Assembly (NCBI RefSeq): GCF_004001245.1
Contig: NZ_AP018724.1
Span: 62,001 to 126,000, forward strand
Length of the DNA: 64,000 nt
Source: Sulfurivermis fontis
GTDB taxonomy: Bacteria; Pseudomonadota; Gammaproteobacteria; Thiohalomonadales; Thiohalomonadaceae
Direction: 5' to 3'
Position numbers and translations under genes: made by a program. The stretch's first letter is position 1. Each line of letters starts with the position of its first letter. The notes below the pieces were generated by a model, which searched no databases, was not told the DNA's origin, and saw only the letters and a program-made list of their open reading frames with translations. Below are positions 1 to 8,200 of the stretch, one piece after another.

Positions 1-117
<117 letters not shown>

Positions 118-131
118 CGGCAATAACACGG

Positions 132-164
132 GGGCGGCGTTTCCGCGCGATGGAAACGCCGCCC
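132..164 (+). terminator. Rho-independent-type terminator after katG
   Basis: A 13-bp perfect stem (GGGCGGCGTTTCC paired with GGAAACGCCGCCC) with a 7-nt loop starts 15 bases after the katG stop and is followed by TTGTCGTTT. The T-run is weak but the stem is very stable. Confidence 0.7.
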
Positions 165-338
165 TTGTCGTTTCCCGGCGCCAGCGGTGCGCCATCCCAC
201 CGGGCGGGCTGAATCCCGCCCGGCAAGACAGCACACGACATACCTGCGACCGACAGTAAATTTTGCGCGGCGGATGGATGTCTCCTCGTGGCGGGCGTGG
301 CAACATAGGGCCTGAATGGATCGAGCCGGAGGAAAAAA

Positions 339-851
339 ATGGCCAACAAGCAGGTAGTAAACGGGATACTGGGCAGCTTCGGAGCCGGTGTGTTGGCACT
401 GTTGCTGACATTTGCACAGGCGGTACAGGCCGCGCCGGCGGAAAAGGTGATCTCCACCAGGACGGCCACGCCGAAAGCCGAAGTCATCACCAGCCTGACC
501 AAGGCGCAACTGCACGACCTGATGAAAGCCGAGGGGTATGCGGTGAGTTTTGATGAAGACGGCGATCTGCTGTGGAAGATCGACGGTCTGCGCACCTTCC
601 TGTTTGCCGTGGGCGAAGGGGATTCCCTGCAGTTCCATGTGGCCTTCTCCGACGGCAATGCCACGCTGGAGAAGGTGAATGCCTGGAACCGGGACATGCG
701 CTATTCGCGCAATTACCTCGATGAATCCGGCGACCCGCATCTGGAGCTGGACCTCGACCTCGCCGGCGGCGTGACCCAGGCCCGCGTGCTCGATTTCATC
801 AAGACCTGCCAGATCTCCCTGCAGCAGTGGATCGATGCGGTGGTACGCTGA
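339..851 (+). CDS. YbjN domain-containing secreted protein
   Basis: This 170-residue protein has an N-terminal hydrophobic segment (about residues 9-31) ending in AQAVQA, typical of a signal peptide. The remainder resembles the YbjN fold (type III secretion chaperone-like): a segment around LWKIDGLRTFLF, then a loop with LEKVNAWNRDMRYSRNYLD. Family members have no defined enzymatic role. The start at 339 follows GGAGGAAAAAA. It is monocistronic between the katG terminator and the DUF2333 gene. A periplasmic location is inferred. Confidence 0.75.
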   Translation: MANKQVVNGILGSFGAGVLALLLTFAQAVQAAPAEKVISTRTATPKAEVITSLTKAQLHDLMKAEGYAVSFDEDGDLLWKIDGLRTFLFAVGEGDSLQFHVAFSDGNATLEKVNAWNRDMRYSRNYLDESGDPHLELDLDLAGGVTQARVLDFIKTCQISLQQWIDAVVR

Positions 852-957
852 ACAGCATTCAGCGCCCCGGAGAGGGTGATGGCAGAAACCCGCTAGAGTC
901 TGTGTCTGCCACGCCGGCCTCATCCTGAACACCAGTCTATCGACGACAGAGGAAGCC

Positions 958-1962
958 ATGTCTGTATTGCGCACAAAGATTGAGTCGTGGATCCCCGAGG
1001 GTGTCGCGGCGGTGGCGGGTCTGCTGGTTCTGCTGCTGCTGTTGGCGCTCATGGTCACCACCTTCGTGGTCAGCAACGAGCCGAAGGCCTTTGCCGTGCA
1101 GGCGGCGCGGCGCGGTGACCAGGCCGTCGTCGGCAGTGCCACGGTCGACACGGCGATCACCCTGGGCGAGACGTTACTGGACAAGACTGGCGGCTATATC
1201 TCCAACGACGTGTTGCCGCCCTTCGTGTTTCTCGACGACATGCCCAACTGGGAATTCGGCGCCCTGGTGGCGCTGCGCGATGTGTCGGCGGTGATGCGCA
1301 ATCACTATGCCCGCTCGCAGTCGCAGTCGGTGGAGGACGAGGACCTCGCCCGCGCCGAGCCGCAGTTCAATTTCCAGAACGATTCCTGGATCCTGCCGGC
1401 CACCGAATCGGAATATCGCGACGGCCTGGCCTATCTGCACAACTTCCGTCGCCGGCTACTCGATGACAATGACGCCGATGCGCAGTTCTTCGCCCGCGCC
1501 GACAATCTGGCCGCCTGGCTGCAGGTGGTGGAGAAGCGCCTCGGCAGTCTGTCGCAGCGTCTCTCCGCCAGCGTCGGCCAGGTGCGCAGCAACACCAACC
1601 TGGCCAACGACCCGGCGGCGCAGCAGAGCACGCCGACGCCGAGCGTGGTGTACGAGAGCACGCCATGGCTGGAAGTGGACGACGTGTTCTACGAGGCACG
1701 CGGTCATGTCTGGGCGCTGCTGCACCTGTTCCGCGCCGTGGAGATCGATTTCCGCAACAGTCTGGAGCGCAAGAATGCCGTCGCCTCCCTGCACCAGATC
1801 ATCCGCGAGCTGGAAGAGGCGCAGCGGCCGGTGTCCAGCCCGCTGGTGCTGAACGGCAACGGCTTCGGCTGGGTGGCCAATTATTCGCTGACCATGGCCA
1901 ATTACATTTCCCGCGCCAATGCAGCGGTCATCGACCTGCGTGCCCTGCTGGAGCGGGGTTAG
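958..1962 (+). CDS. DUF2333 family inner-membrane protein
   Basis: A 334-residue protein with one strong membrane segment (about residues 15-40, rich in Leu/Val) and a long, probably periplasmic, helical domain containing DMPNWEFGALVALRDVS and WLEVDDVFYEARGHVWALL. This pattern matches DUF2333, a conserved gammaproteobacterial family of unknown function. The upstream GAGGAAGCC serves as RBS. Its TAG stop (1960-1962) lies inside the TTAG target duplication of the adjacent 153-bp repeat, so the repeat inserted exactly at the gene's end without changing the protein. Confidence 0.75.
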   Translation: MSVLRTKIESWIPEGVAAVAGLLVLLLLLALMVTTFVVSNEPKAFAVQAARRGDQAVVGSATVDTAITLGETLLDKTGGYISNDVLPPFVFLDDMPNWEFGALVALRDVSAVMRNHYARSQSQSVEDEDLARAEPQFNFQNDSWILPATESEYRDGLAYLHNFRRRLLDDNDADAQFFARADNLAAWLQVVEKRLGSLSQRLSASVGQVRSNTNLANDPAAQQSTPTPSVVYESTPWLEVDDVFYEARGHVWALLHLFRAVEIDFRNSLERKNAVASLHQIIRELEEAQRPVSSPLVLNGNGFGWVANYSLTMANYISRANAAVIDLRALLERG

Positions 1963-2115
1963 GGAAGCTCTGAATAAGTTCAGAGCTTCCGCGGCACAGG
2001 GATGTGCCGCCATTTTTCAACGACGATAAGTCGTTGAAAAATGAAGCCAAGCGAAAATCACACTTTTCGCTTGGCGTGGTCTGAAAAGTCCAGGATGGAC
2101 TTATTCAGACCTTCC
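1963..2115 (+). mobile_element. 153-bp MITE-like element, copy 1
   Basis: The element has imperfect 20-bp terminal inverted repeats: left GGAAGCTCTGAATAAGTTCA, right (reverse complement) GGAAGGTCTGAATAAGTCCA. It is flanked by TTAG at 1959-1962 and 2116-2119. It has no coding capacity and consists of consecutive hairpins: the left end itself (12-bp arms), GCGGCAC/GTGCCGC, TTTTTCAACGACT-type arms, CCAAGCGAAAA/TTTTCGCTTGG and AAGTCCA/TGGACTT. Four other copies occur at 24131, 36042, 46771 and 56451. The YTAR duplication is the target type known for the IS5 group, so mobilisation by an IS5-type transposase encoded elsewhere is inferred. Confidence 0.85.
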
Positions 2116-2155
2116 TTAGTCCGGGAGCCTGCCTGATCCGGTATGATGGCCCGCC

Positions 2156-3186
2156 ATGAATGCGGCGCCCTTTCATTCCACCGCGCAGTTGCGCGAGGCC
2201 TTCATCGGCGGGCTGCGGCCATTGCTGGCGCAGCAGTCGCTGGGCGCCTTCATCCTCGTCGCCGCCAACGCCACCTTTGACGCGCCGGTATTGACGGCCC
2301 TCGGGCCGGCGCTGCGCGCGCAGTACGCAGTGTTGCGGGAACGTTTTCGCGCCGCCCTGGCGGCGGGACTGCCGCTGAACGAGGTGGAAGAGGATCTGCT
2401 GGTGTTCCTCAAGATCGCCGCCATCGGCTTCGATGCCCTGCAGCCGACCGAACAGCGCCGCGAGGGACCCTGGGCACTGCAGTTCAATCATCTGCGTTCC
2501 TTCCGTCCCAAGCGCATCAGCCAGCAGCCGCCGCAGGGGATCAGCGCGCCGTTCGAGGAGCGCGCGTTCCATTTCAACAAGCCGTTCATGCAGAAAGATG
2601 TGTTCTGGCGCGGCGAACTGGGCGGGCGCAGCGTCGACCTGTACTACAACAAATATCCCTTCGCCGAGCTGCATACCCTGCTGGTGCCGGAGCGCGAACA
2701 GTGTCTGCCGCAGTATCTGCAACGCGCGTATCACGACTATGCCTGGGACGTGCTGGCGCAGCTCGGCACCACGCTGCCCGGCGCCGGCATCGGCTACAAC
2801 AGCTACGGCGCCTTTGCCTCGGTCAACCATCTGCACTTTCAGCTCTATGTCGGCAGTGCGCCGCTGCCGGTGGAGGATGCGCGCTGGCGGCACAATGGCG
2901 GTGCGGAAATCTATCCGGCGCCGTGCATGGCATACGCTGACCGGGAGGCGGCGTGGCAGGCGATTGCCGATCTGCACCGCGGCGCCACGCCCTACAGCCT
3001 GCTCTATCGTCCCGGCCGGCCTGGCTGTGCCCGCGCCGACCGCAGGGGCAACTGGCACCGCCGCCGTGGAGTTCCGGCTTCACCTGGTCGGAGATGGCCG
3101 GGGCCATCGTCACCTTCAATCGCGAGGCCTATGCGGGGCTGACGGCGGAGTCGATTGCGGCGTGTCTGGCCGAGGCGGGGACATAA
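2156..3186 (+). CDS. HIT-like (Ap4A phosphorylase/GDP-glucose phosphorylase-type) protein, frameshifted
   Basis: The first frame runs 2156-3142, but the protein-like sequence moves to another frame near 3012-3022, in a CCGGCCGGCC stretch. It then continues as PRRPQGQLAPPPWSSGFTW...CLAEAGT to the stop at 3184-3186, giving about 343 residues. Residues 225-229 are HLHFQ, the HxHxQ histidine-triad variant of GalT/Ap4A-phosphorylase-like enzymes, preceded by a FNKPFMQKDVFW segment. The family transfers nucleotidyl groups from dinucleotide or nucleotide-sugar substrates; the substrate here is not known. The frameshift may be a sequencing error, since both sides look conserved. Confidence 0.6.
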
Positions 3187-3233
3187 GGGAACCCGAGCGG
3201 GGCCGGCATGTTCATAGCCGATGTTTGTTCTTT

Positions 3234-3275
3234 TGTAGGAGCGGCTCATCGCGGCAGGGCCGCTCCTGCGGTCAG
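3234..3275. repeat. REP-like hairpin (GTAGGAGCGGC type)
   Basis: TAGGAGCGGC and GCCGCTCCTGC form an imperfect stem in the gap between the HIT-like gene and the DUF2796 gene. Related AGGAGC hairpins occur near 24060, 28630, 41653 and 46700. They are REP-like intergenic palindromes; a RAYT transposase, the enzyme class linked to REPs, is encoded in this window. Confidence 0.5.
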
Positions 3276-3287
3276 GGGAAATTTACG

Positions 3288-3857
3288 ATGTGGCGTATCC
3301 ATACTTTCATCTTCGTATCGCTGCTTGGTCTTGCCATGGCGCAGGCGCAGCCGCTGTCCCTCGGCCCGCACGAGCATGGCGTCGGCCAGTTCAATATCGT
3401 GCTGGACGGCAATGAGCTGCTGCTGGAGCTGCTCGCGCCGGCCGGTGATATCGCCGGCTTCGAACACATGCCGGTGACGGTGAAGGAGCGCATGACGGTG
3501 TGGCGCGTGGCGGCGCAGCTGGCCAAGGCCGAGCGCCAGTTTGCCTTGCCGGAAGCGGCCGGTTGCGCGCTGGTCAAGGCGGAGGTGGACGGCGAGCAGA
3601 TGGAGGCCATCGGTCACAAGCACGAGGATGGCCACGACCACGGTCATGCCGCGCCGGCGCAGGGTATGCACGCCCATGCCGAATACCATGCCGTCTATCG
3701 CTACACCTGCGCCAGGCCGCAGGCGCTGGGACAGATCGATGTGAAGCTGTTCGGGCAGTACAAGGCGCTCGGCAAGTTGCGCTGGCAGGCGGTGCTGTCC
3801 GACGGTGCGCGGGCAGGTGAAGTGACCGGCAACGCGCCGCGCGTGGTGTTGCGCTAG
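3288..3857 (+). CDS. DUF2796 (ZrgA-like) periplasmic metal-binding protein
   Basis: A 189-residue protein with a signal peptide (residues 1-20, ending AMAQA) and the DUF2796 opening GPHEHGVGQFNIVLDGNEL. Residues 110-134 are very His-rich (HKHEDGHDHGHAAPAQGMHAH), a likely zinc or other divalent-metal loading site. DUF2796 proteins are known as ZrgA in Vibrio, part of an ABC-type zinc system. The start at 3288 follows GGGGAAATTTACG. It is the first gene of a four-gene cassette; the next ATG is 2 bases after this stop, so the genes are probably co-translated. Confidence 0.75.
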   Translation: MWRIHTFIFVSLLGLAMAQAQPLSLGPHEHGVGQFNIVLDGNELLLELLAPAGDIAGFEHMPVTVKERMTVWRVAAQLAKAERQFALPEAAGCALVKAEVDGEQMEAIGHKHEDGHDHGHAAPAQGMHAHAEYHAVYRYTCARPQALGQIDVKLFGQYKALGKLRWQAVLSDGARAGEVTGNAPRVVLR

Positions 3858-3859
3858 TC

Positions 3860-4561
3860 ATGTCCGACGCGGCGATTGCGCTGGCCGATGTGCGGTTCCG
3901 CTGGCGCCCGCAGGGGCCGCGGGTGCTGGACATCCCCGCGCTGGCGGTGGCGCGCGGCGAGCGACTGTTTCTGCGCGGGCCGTCCGGTTCCGGCAAGAGT
4001 ACGCTGCTGGGGCTGCTCGGCGGCGTTATGGTGCCGCAGCAGGGCGAGGTGGCGGTGCTGGGGCGGCCGTTGCATGCGATGGGCGGCGCGGCGCGCGATC
4101 GCTTCCGCGCCGATCACATCGGCTACATCTTCCAGATGTTCAATCTGGTTCCCTATCTGTCGGTGGTGGACAATGTGTTGCTGCCGTGCCGATTCTCCAG
4201 GCTGCACGCGCAGCGCGTGGCGGCGCGTGGTGATGCGCACGCGCAGGCGCGTCGCCTGCTGGCGCATCTCGGCCTCGACGGCGATCTGTTGTCGCGTGCG
4301 GTGACGGAGTTGAGCGTCGGCCAGCAGCAGCGCGTGGCGGCGGCGCGGGCGCTGCTCGGCGCGCCGGAGCTGATCATCGCCGACGAGCCGACCTCGGCGC
4401 TGGATGCCGATCACCGCGCCGCCTTCGTCGAACTGTTGCTCGACGAATGCGCGGCTCTTGGCAGCACACTGGTGTTCGTCAGCCACGACCGTGCGCTGGA
4501 GCCGTTGTTTCACCGTGCGCTGTGCCTGGAGGAGATCAACCGCGCGGGAGGGCGGTCATGA
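3860..4561 (+). CDS. ABC transporter ATP-binding protein (LolD/MacB type)
   Basis: A 233-residue nucleotide-binding domain with Walker A GPSGSGKS (residues 40-47), Q-loop QMFNLVPYLSVVDNV, signature LSVGQQQR, Walker B LIIADEPTSAL and H-loop FVSHDRAL. Its length and the FQMFNLVPYL segment place it in the LolD/MacB/FtsE group that works with FtsX-type permeases. It lies between the DUF2796 protein and the permease and overlaps the permease start by 4 bases (ATGA), so it should energise that permease. A role in zinc or other metal handling is inferred from context. Confidence 0.85.
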   Translation: MSDAAIALADVRFRWRPQGPRVLDIPALAVARGERLFLRGPSGSGKSTLLGLLGGVMVPQQGEVAVLGRPLHAMGGAARDRFRADHIGYIFQMFNLVPYLSVVDNVLLPCRFSRLHAQRVAARGDAHAQARRLLAHLGLDGDLLSRAVTELSVGQQQRVAAARALLGAPELIIADEPTSALDADHRAAFVELLLDECAALGSTLVFVSHDRALEPLFHRALCLEEINRAGGRS

Positions 4562-5816
4562 TGGCGATCCTCGGCCTTGCCCTGCGCAGCCTGCTCAATC
4601 GTCGCGCCACGGCGTTGCTTACGCTGTTTGCCATCGCCCTCAGCACGGCCCTGCTGCTCGGCGTCGAGCGTCTGCGCGTGGAAGCGCGGCACAGCTTCGC
4701 CTACACCATTTCGGGCACCGATCTGGTGGTGGGGGCGCGCAGCAGCCCGGTGCAGTTGCTGCTCTACGCGGTGTTCCACATCGGCAATCCCACCAACACC
4801 CTGCGCTGGGACAGCTACCGCGATATCGCGCGCCACCCCGCCGTGGCGTGGAGCGTGCCGCTGGCGCTGGGCGACAGTCACCGCGGCTTTCGCGTGCTCG
4901 GCACCACGCCGGAATATTTCACGCATTACCGTTACGGCCGCGGCCGCGCGCTGGAGTTTGCCGCCGGTGTGCCCTTCGCCGATGTGTTCGATGCCGTGCT
5001 CGGCGCGGACGTGGCGCAGCAGCTGGGCTATGCGCTCGGCCAGCCGCTCGTGATCAGTCACGGCGCCGGCGCGGTGAGTTTCGTGCAGCACGATGCGCTG
5101 CCGTTCCGCGTGGTGGGCATCCTGCGCAAGACCGGCACGCCGGTGGATCGCACGGTGCACGTCGGTCTCGCCGGCATCGAGGCGGTACACCTCGGCTGGG
5201 AGGGCGGCGCCGCGCCGCGCAACGCACCGTCCGCCGAGGCGGTGCGCGCGATGGCGCTGACGCCGAAGACGATCAGTGCCGTGCTGGTGGGGCTGCACTC
5301 GCGTCTGGCACTGTTCCGGGTGCAGCGCGAGATCAGTGAGTACGCACGCGAACCGCTCACGGCGGCGATCCCCGGCGTGGCGTTGCAGGAATTGTGGGAC
5401 ATGATGGCGGTGGCGGAACGTGCCCTGCTGGCGGTGTCCGCCTGTGTGGTGGGCGTCGGTCTGCTGGGCATGCTCACCGCCATCCTTTCCGGTCTCAACG
5501 AACGGCGGCGCGAGATCGCGATCCTGCGCGCCGTGGGAGCGCGGCCGTGGCAGGTGTCGGCGCTGCTGATGGGCGAGGCGTTGCTGCTGGCGCTGCTCGG
5601 CGCCGGCGCCGGCGTGGTGCTGTTGTATGCGGCGCTGTGGCTGGGGCGGCCGGTCATTGAAGGCCAGTGGGGTCTGTCTCTGGCCATCGGGGGTTGGCGC
5701 TGCGCGAGTGGGCGCTGCTGGCCATCATCGTGGCGGCGGGAGGGCTGGTGGGTGCCCTGCCCGCGTGGCGTGCCTATCGCCATTCCCTGGCCGACGGGTT
5801 GACGGTGCGTTTGTGA
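4558..5816 (+). CDS. FtsX/MacB-like ABC transporter permease, frameshifted near its end
   Basis: The first frame starts at ATG 4558 and has an N-terminal membrane helix (ATALLTLFAIALSTALLLGV), a large extracytoplasmic domain, and the C-terminal FtsX core with ILSGLNERRREIAILRAVGA. Near 5689-5693, at a run of five G (ATCGGGGGTT), the conserved sequence moves to another frame. It continues as LALREWALLAIIVAAGGLVG...SLADGLTVRL and stops at 5814-5816. One extra G would restore about 420 residues. The break removes the last membrane helix in the literal sequence. A homopolymer sequencing error is the simplest explanation; a real mutation is possible. Confidence 0.75.
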
Positions 5817-5878
5817 GGACTGGCGCGAGGGGCGCAATGCAAGTCCGGATGTTGCATGGATTCGGACCAGGAACGGGA

Positions 5879-6463
5879 ATGATGAAACGAGTACTTGGTT
5901 GTGTCGTGCTGTTGATGGGCCTTGTGGCCTGCAGTGAACGCGAGGAGGCCACGGTAGCGCCTGTCCCTGCCCCGCCGGCGGCGGCGACGCCCGCGCCGGC
6001 GGTCGATCTCGGCCAGGCGCTCAAGCTGGAGTGGTATGAACTGGTGCCGCAGGACTGGCAGCCCGATGCGGCCTTTGCCGGTCTCGGGCTGGAGGAGATG
6101 GAGGACGATGACCCGCGTGTGCAGGAAATGATGGCGCGGGTGCGTCAGGAGTGGGACAAGGCGCCGGTGATCGAGGCGCTGGATGGCCTGCTGGTGAAGC
6201 TGCCCGGTTTCGTGGTGCCGCTGGAGGGCGACGGCAGGAAGGTGGAGTCGTTCATCCTGGTGCCCTACTACGGCGCCTGCGTGCATGTGCCGCCGCCGCC
6301 GGCCAATCAGACGGTGTATGTCACCAGCACCGCGGGCGGTGAGGTGCGCGGGCTGTTCGATACGGTGTGGGTGACGGGCAAGCTGCGGGCGGTGGCGCAA
6401 AGCACGCCGATGGCCCAGGCGGGCTACACCATCGAGGCGCTCAAGGTGGAGCCGTTCGAATGA
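5879..6463 (+). CDS. DUF3299 domain lipoprotein
   Basis: A 194-residue protein starting MMKRVLGCVVLLMGLVACSE, with a lipobox (LVAC) predicting acylation at Cys and membrane anchoring. The DUF3299 signature is clear: LPGFVVPLEGDGRKVESFIL followed by VPYYGACVHVPPPPANQ. RBS-like GGAACGGGA precedes 5879. DUF3299 proteins regularly accompany DUF2796 and LolD/FtsX-type ABC genes, as here, and probably serve as an outer component of that system. The biochemical role is not established. Confidence 0.75.
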   Translation: MMKRVLGCVVLLMGLVACSEREEATVAPVPAPPAAATPAPAVDLGQALKLEWYELVPQDWQPDAAFAGLGLEEMEDDDPRVQEMMARVRQEWDKAPVIEALDGLLVKLPGFVVPLEGDGRKVESFILVPYYGACVHVPPPPANQTVYVTSTAGGEVRGLFDTVWVTGKLRAVAQSTPMAQAGYTIEALKVEPFE

Positions 6464-6555
6464 CTCCACGCAGGATGGGCAAAGCATCGCGCGTCCATCA
6501 CGGGCATTCGCCGGACGGCATTGATGGGCACGCTGCCGCTTTGCCCATCCTACAT

Positions 6556-6873
6556 TTAGTGCGTCAGCATCCAGCGGATGATGGTGCGGATGTTGTCCGG
6601 TTCGGCCGGACTCGGCGGCATCATGGTCTGGCCCCAGTTCAGCGGCTCGCCCGGCTGGCTGCCGGCCTTCACCTTGGCGGTCAGCTTCTCCACCGCAGCG
6701 GGATCGCTGCGGTAACGTTCCGCGATCTGTTTGAAATCCGGCCCCACCAGTTTGCCTTCCGGCTTGTGACAGCCCAGGCAGCCGTTTTGCATGGCCAGTG
6801 CCTGATCGGCGAATGCCGGGGTGGCGAGCAGCAGGGCGGGGGCGAGGCCGGCGACACACAGCATTTTTCTCAT
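6556..6873 (-). CDS. Monoheme c-type cytochrome
   Basis: A 105-residue secreted protein. The signal peptide ends at PAFA (about residue 22), followed by the heme-binding motif CLGCH (C32, C35, H36). The likely axial Met lies in the NWGQTMMPPSPAEP segment, the usual loop of small class I (c8/c551-like) cytochromes. The ATG at 6871-6873 is preferred over an upstream start because GAGGAGAAC lies just upstream of it. It faces the plus-strand DUF3299 gene convergently. It should act as a periplasmic electron carrier; the partners are not evident. Confidence 0.8.
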   Translation of the reverse strand: MRKMLCVAGLAPALLLATPAFADQALAMQNGCLGCHKPEGKLVGPDFKQIAERYRSDPAAVEKLTAKVKAGSQPGEPLNWGQTMMPPSPAEPDNIRTIIRWMLTH

Positions 6874-6904
6874 CGTTGTTCTCCTCTCTGGGCTCAAACA
6901 GGGA

Positions 6905-7456
6905 TCAGCCGCGCACCAGTCCGGCCTCCACTTCGTCGCGCCTGGCGCGACCGGCGAGGACCTCGATGAGGTGCAGGGCGAAGTCCATGGCGGTGCCGGG
7001 GCCGCGCGAGGTGATCACCTTGCCGTCCTGCACCACCGCATCGGTGAGATAGGTGACGCCGGGCAGGTGCATCTTGTCGACGAAGCCCGGGTAGGAGGTG
7101 GCGCGCTTGCCGGCGAGCAGGCCGATGCGGCCGAACACCTTGGGCGCGGCACAGATGGCGGCGGTGTACTTGCCGGCGGCGGCCATCTGCTTCAGTACCG
7201 CCTCGATGCGCGGGTCGTGATCGAGCCGATCGGAGCCGGGACCGCCGCCGGGCAGTACCACCATGTCGTAGTCATGCTGGAGGGCTTCGTCCAGCGTGGT
7301 GTCGGCCAGCAGCACCACGCCGCGTGAAGCCTTGATCGGGCCGGCCTCGAGGCCGGCGCTGACCACGTCGATACCGGCGCGGCGCAGCAGGTCGATGATG
7401 GTGACGGCTTCTAGTTCTTCGCAGCCGGGGGCGAGGGGGACAAGGACGCGCGCCAT
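6905..7456 (-). CDS. DJ-1/YajL-type (PfpI superfamily) protein
   Basis: A 183-residue protein with the DJ-1 fold signature. It begins with ARVLVPLAPGCEELEAVTI, which holds the conserved Glu next to the nucleophile, and carries the nucleophile elbow AAICAAPKVF with Cys102. YajL and DJ-1 are described as redox-responsive chaperones or deglycases protecting thiols. Its 5' end overlaps the 3' end of the yibQ-like gene by 46 bp, so the two are translationally linked on the minus strand. Confidence 0.8.
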   Translation of the reverse strand: MARVLVPLAPGCEELEAVTIIDLLRRAGIDVVSAGLEAGPIKASRGVVLLADTTLDEALQHDYDMVVLPGGGPGSDRLDHDPRIEAVLKQMAAAGKYTAAICAAPKVFGRIGLLAGKRATSYPGFVDKMHLPGVTYLTDAVVQDGKVITSRGPGTAMDFALHLIEVLAGRARRDEVEAGLVRG

Positions 7457-8196
7457 AGTTGAGGACTCCTCTCCTGTCGGGTGGCAATCAGTTGCGATAC
7501 CGGGACCAGGCGCACGCCGTACATGTCCAGTTGCGGCAGCATTTCGGCCAGTACCTGCAGGGTCCCGGGATAGGGATGGCCGATGGCCAGCGCGGTGCCA
7601 TGCTGGTGGGCCACGGCCAGCAGGCGGGCGAACTGGCGGCGGATGCTGTCAGGGTCGGTGGCGGAGTCGAGGAAGACATCGCGCCGCGTGCTCGGCAGGC
7701 CGTGCTCCAGGGCCACGTGCGCGGCCACCGTGCGCACGGTGGTCACGCTGTCCACAAAGAATAGCCCGCCCTGGGCGCGCATCTCGCTCATCAGCCAGTC
7801 CATGTGGCCGGGGTGGCGGGTGAGCAGGCTGCCCATGTGGTTGTTGATGCCGCGCGCGTAGGGCACGGCGGCGAGGTTCGCCCGCACCGTGTCGCGGAAG
7901 GCCTGTTCGGTCATGTCCAGGGTGACGCCGCCGGGGCCGAGGCGGTTGCCCGCCTCCGCCTGCATCGGCAGGTGCAGCATCACCTCACGGCCGCGCTGGT
8001 GGGCGAGGCGGGCGAAGTGGGCCGCATAGGGGGTGTGCGGCAGGATGGAATAGGTGAGCGCGCCGGGGAGTTCCAGGGCGCGGCGGCCGTAGTCGTAGCG
8101 GTCGCCGATGTCGTCGATGATGATGCTGATTAGCGGCTGGGCCTGTGCCGTCAGTGCGGCACAGGCCAGCAGCAGCGCGGTGAGCGCGCGACGCAT
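7411..8196 (-). CDS. Divergent polysaccharide deacetylase, YibQ family
   Basis: A 261-residue secreted protein with a signal peptide to about residue 20 (LTAQAQ) and the family hallmarks ISIIIDDIGD, EVMLHLPMQA, GINNHMGS, FVDSVTT and ALAIGHPYPGTL. These map onto the metal-ligand and catalytic motifs of divergent polysaccharide deacetylases. It stands downstream of ctpA and the envC-like gene, the usual arrangement with gpmI, where it is thought to act in cell-wall remodelling. The substrate is unproven. Confidence 0.85.
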   Translation of the reverse strand: MRRALTALLLACAALTAQAQPLISIIIDDIGDRYDYGRRALELPGALTYSILPHTPYAAHFARLAHQRGREVMLHLPMQAEAGNRLGPGGVTLDMTEQAFRDTVRANLAAVPYARGINNHMGSLLTRHPGHMDWLMSEMRAQGGLFFVDSVTTVRTVAAHVALEHGLPSTRRDVFLDSATDPDSIRRQFARLLAVAHQHGTALAIGHPYPGTLQVLAEMLPQLDMYGVRLVPVSQLIATRQERSPQLWRASLSPSPPAAKN

Positions 8197-8200
8197 GGGT

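Noticed and set aside
263-553. Alternative frame overlapping the YbjN gene
   Set aside because: It has no conserved sequence, and the frame at 339 has a signal peptide, SD and family pattern.
1963-2115. Short open frame with MAAHPCAAEALNLF inside the MITE copies
   Set aside because: The frame is produced by the element's hairpins, and it has no SD and ends in unrelated flanking sequence in each copy.
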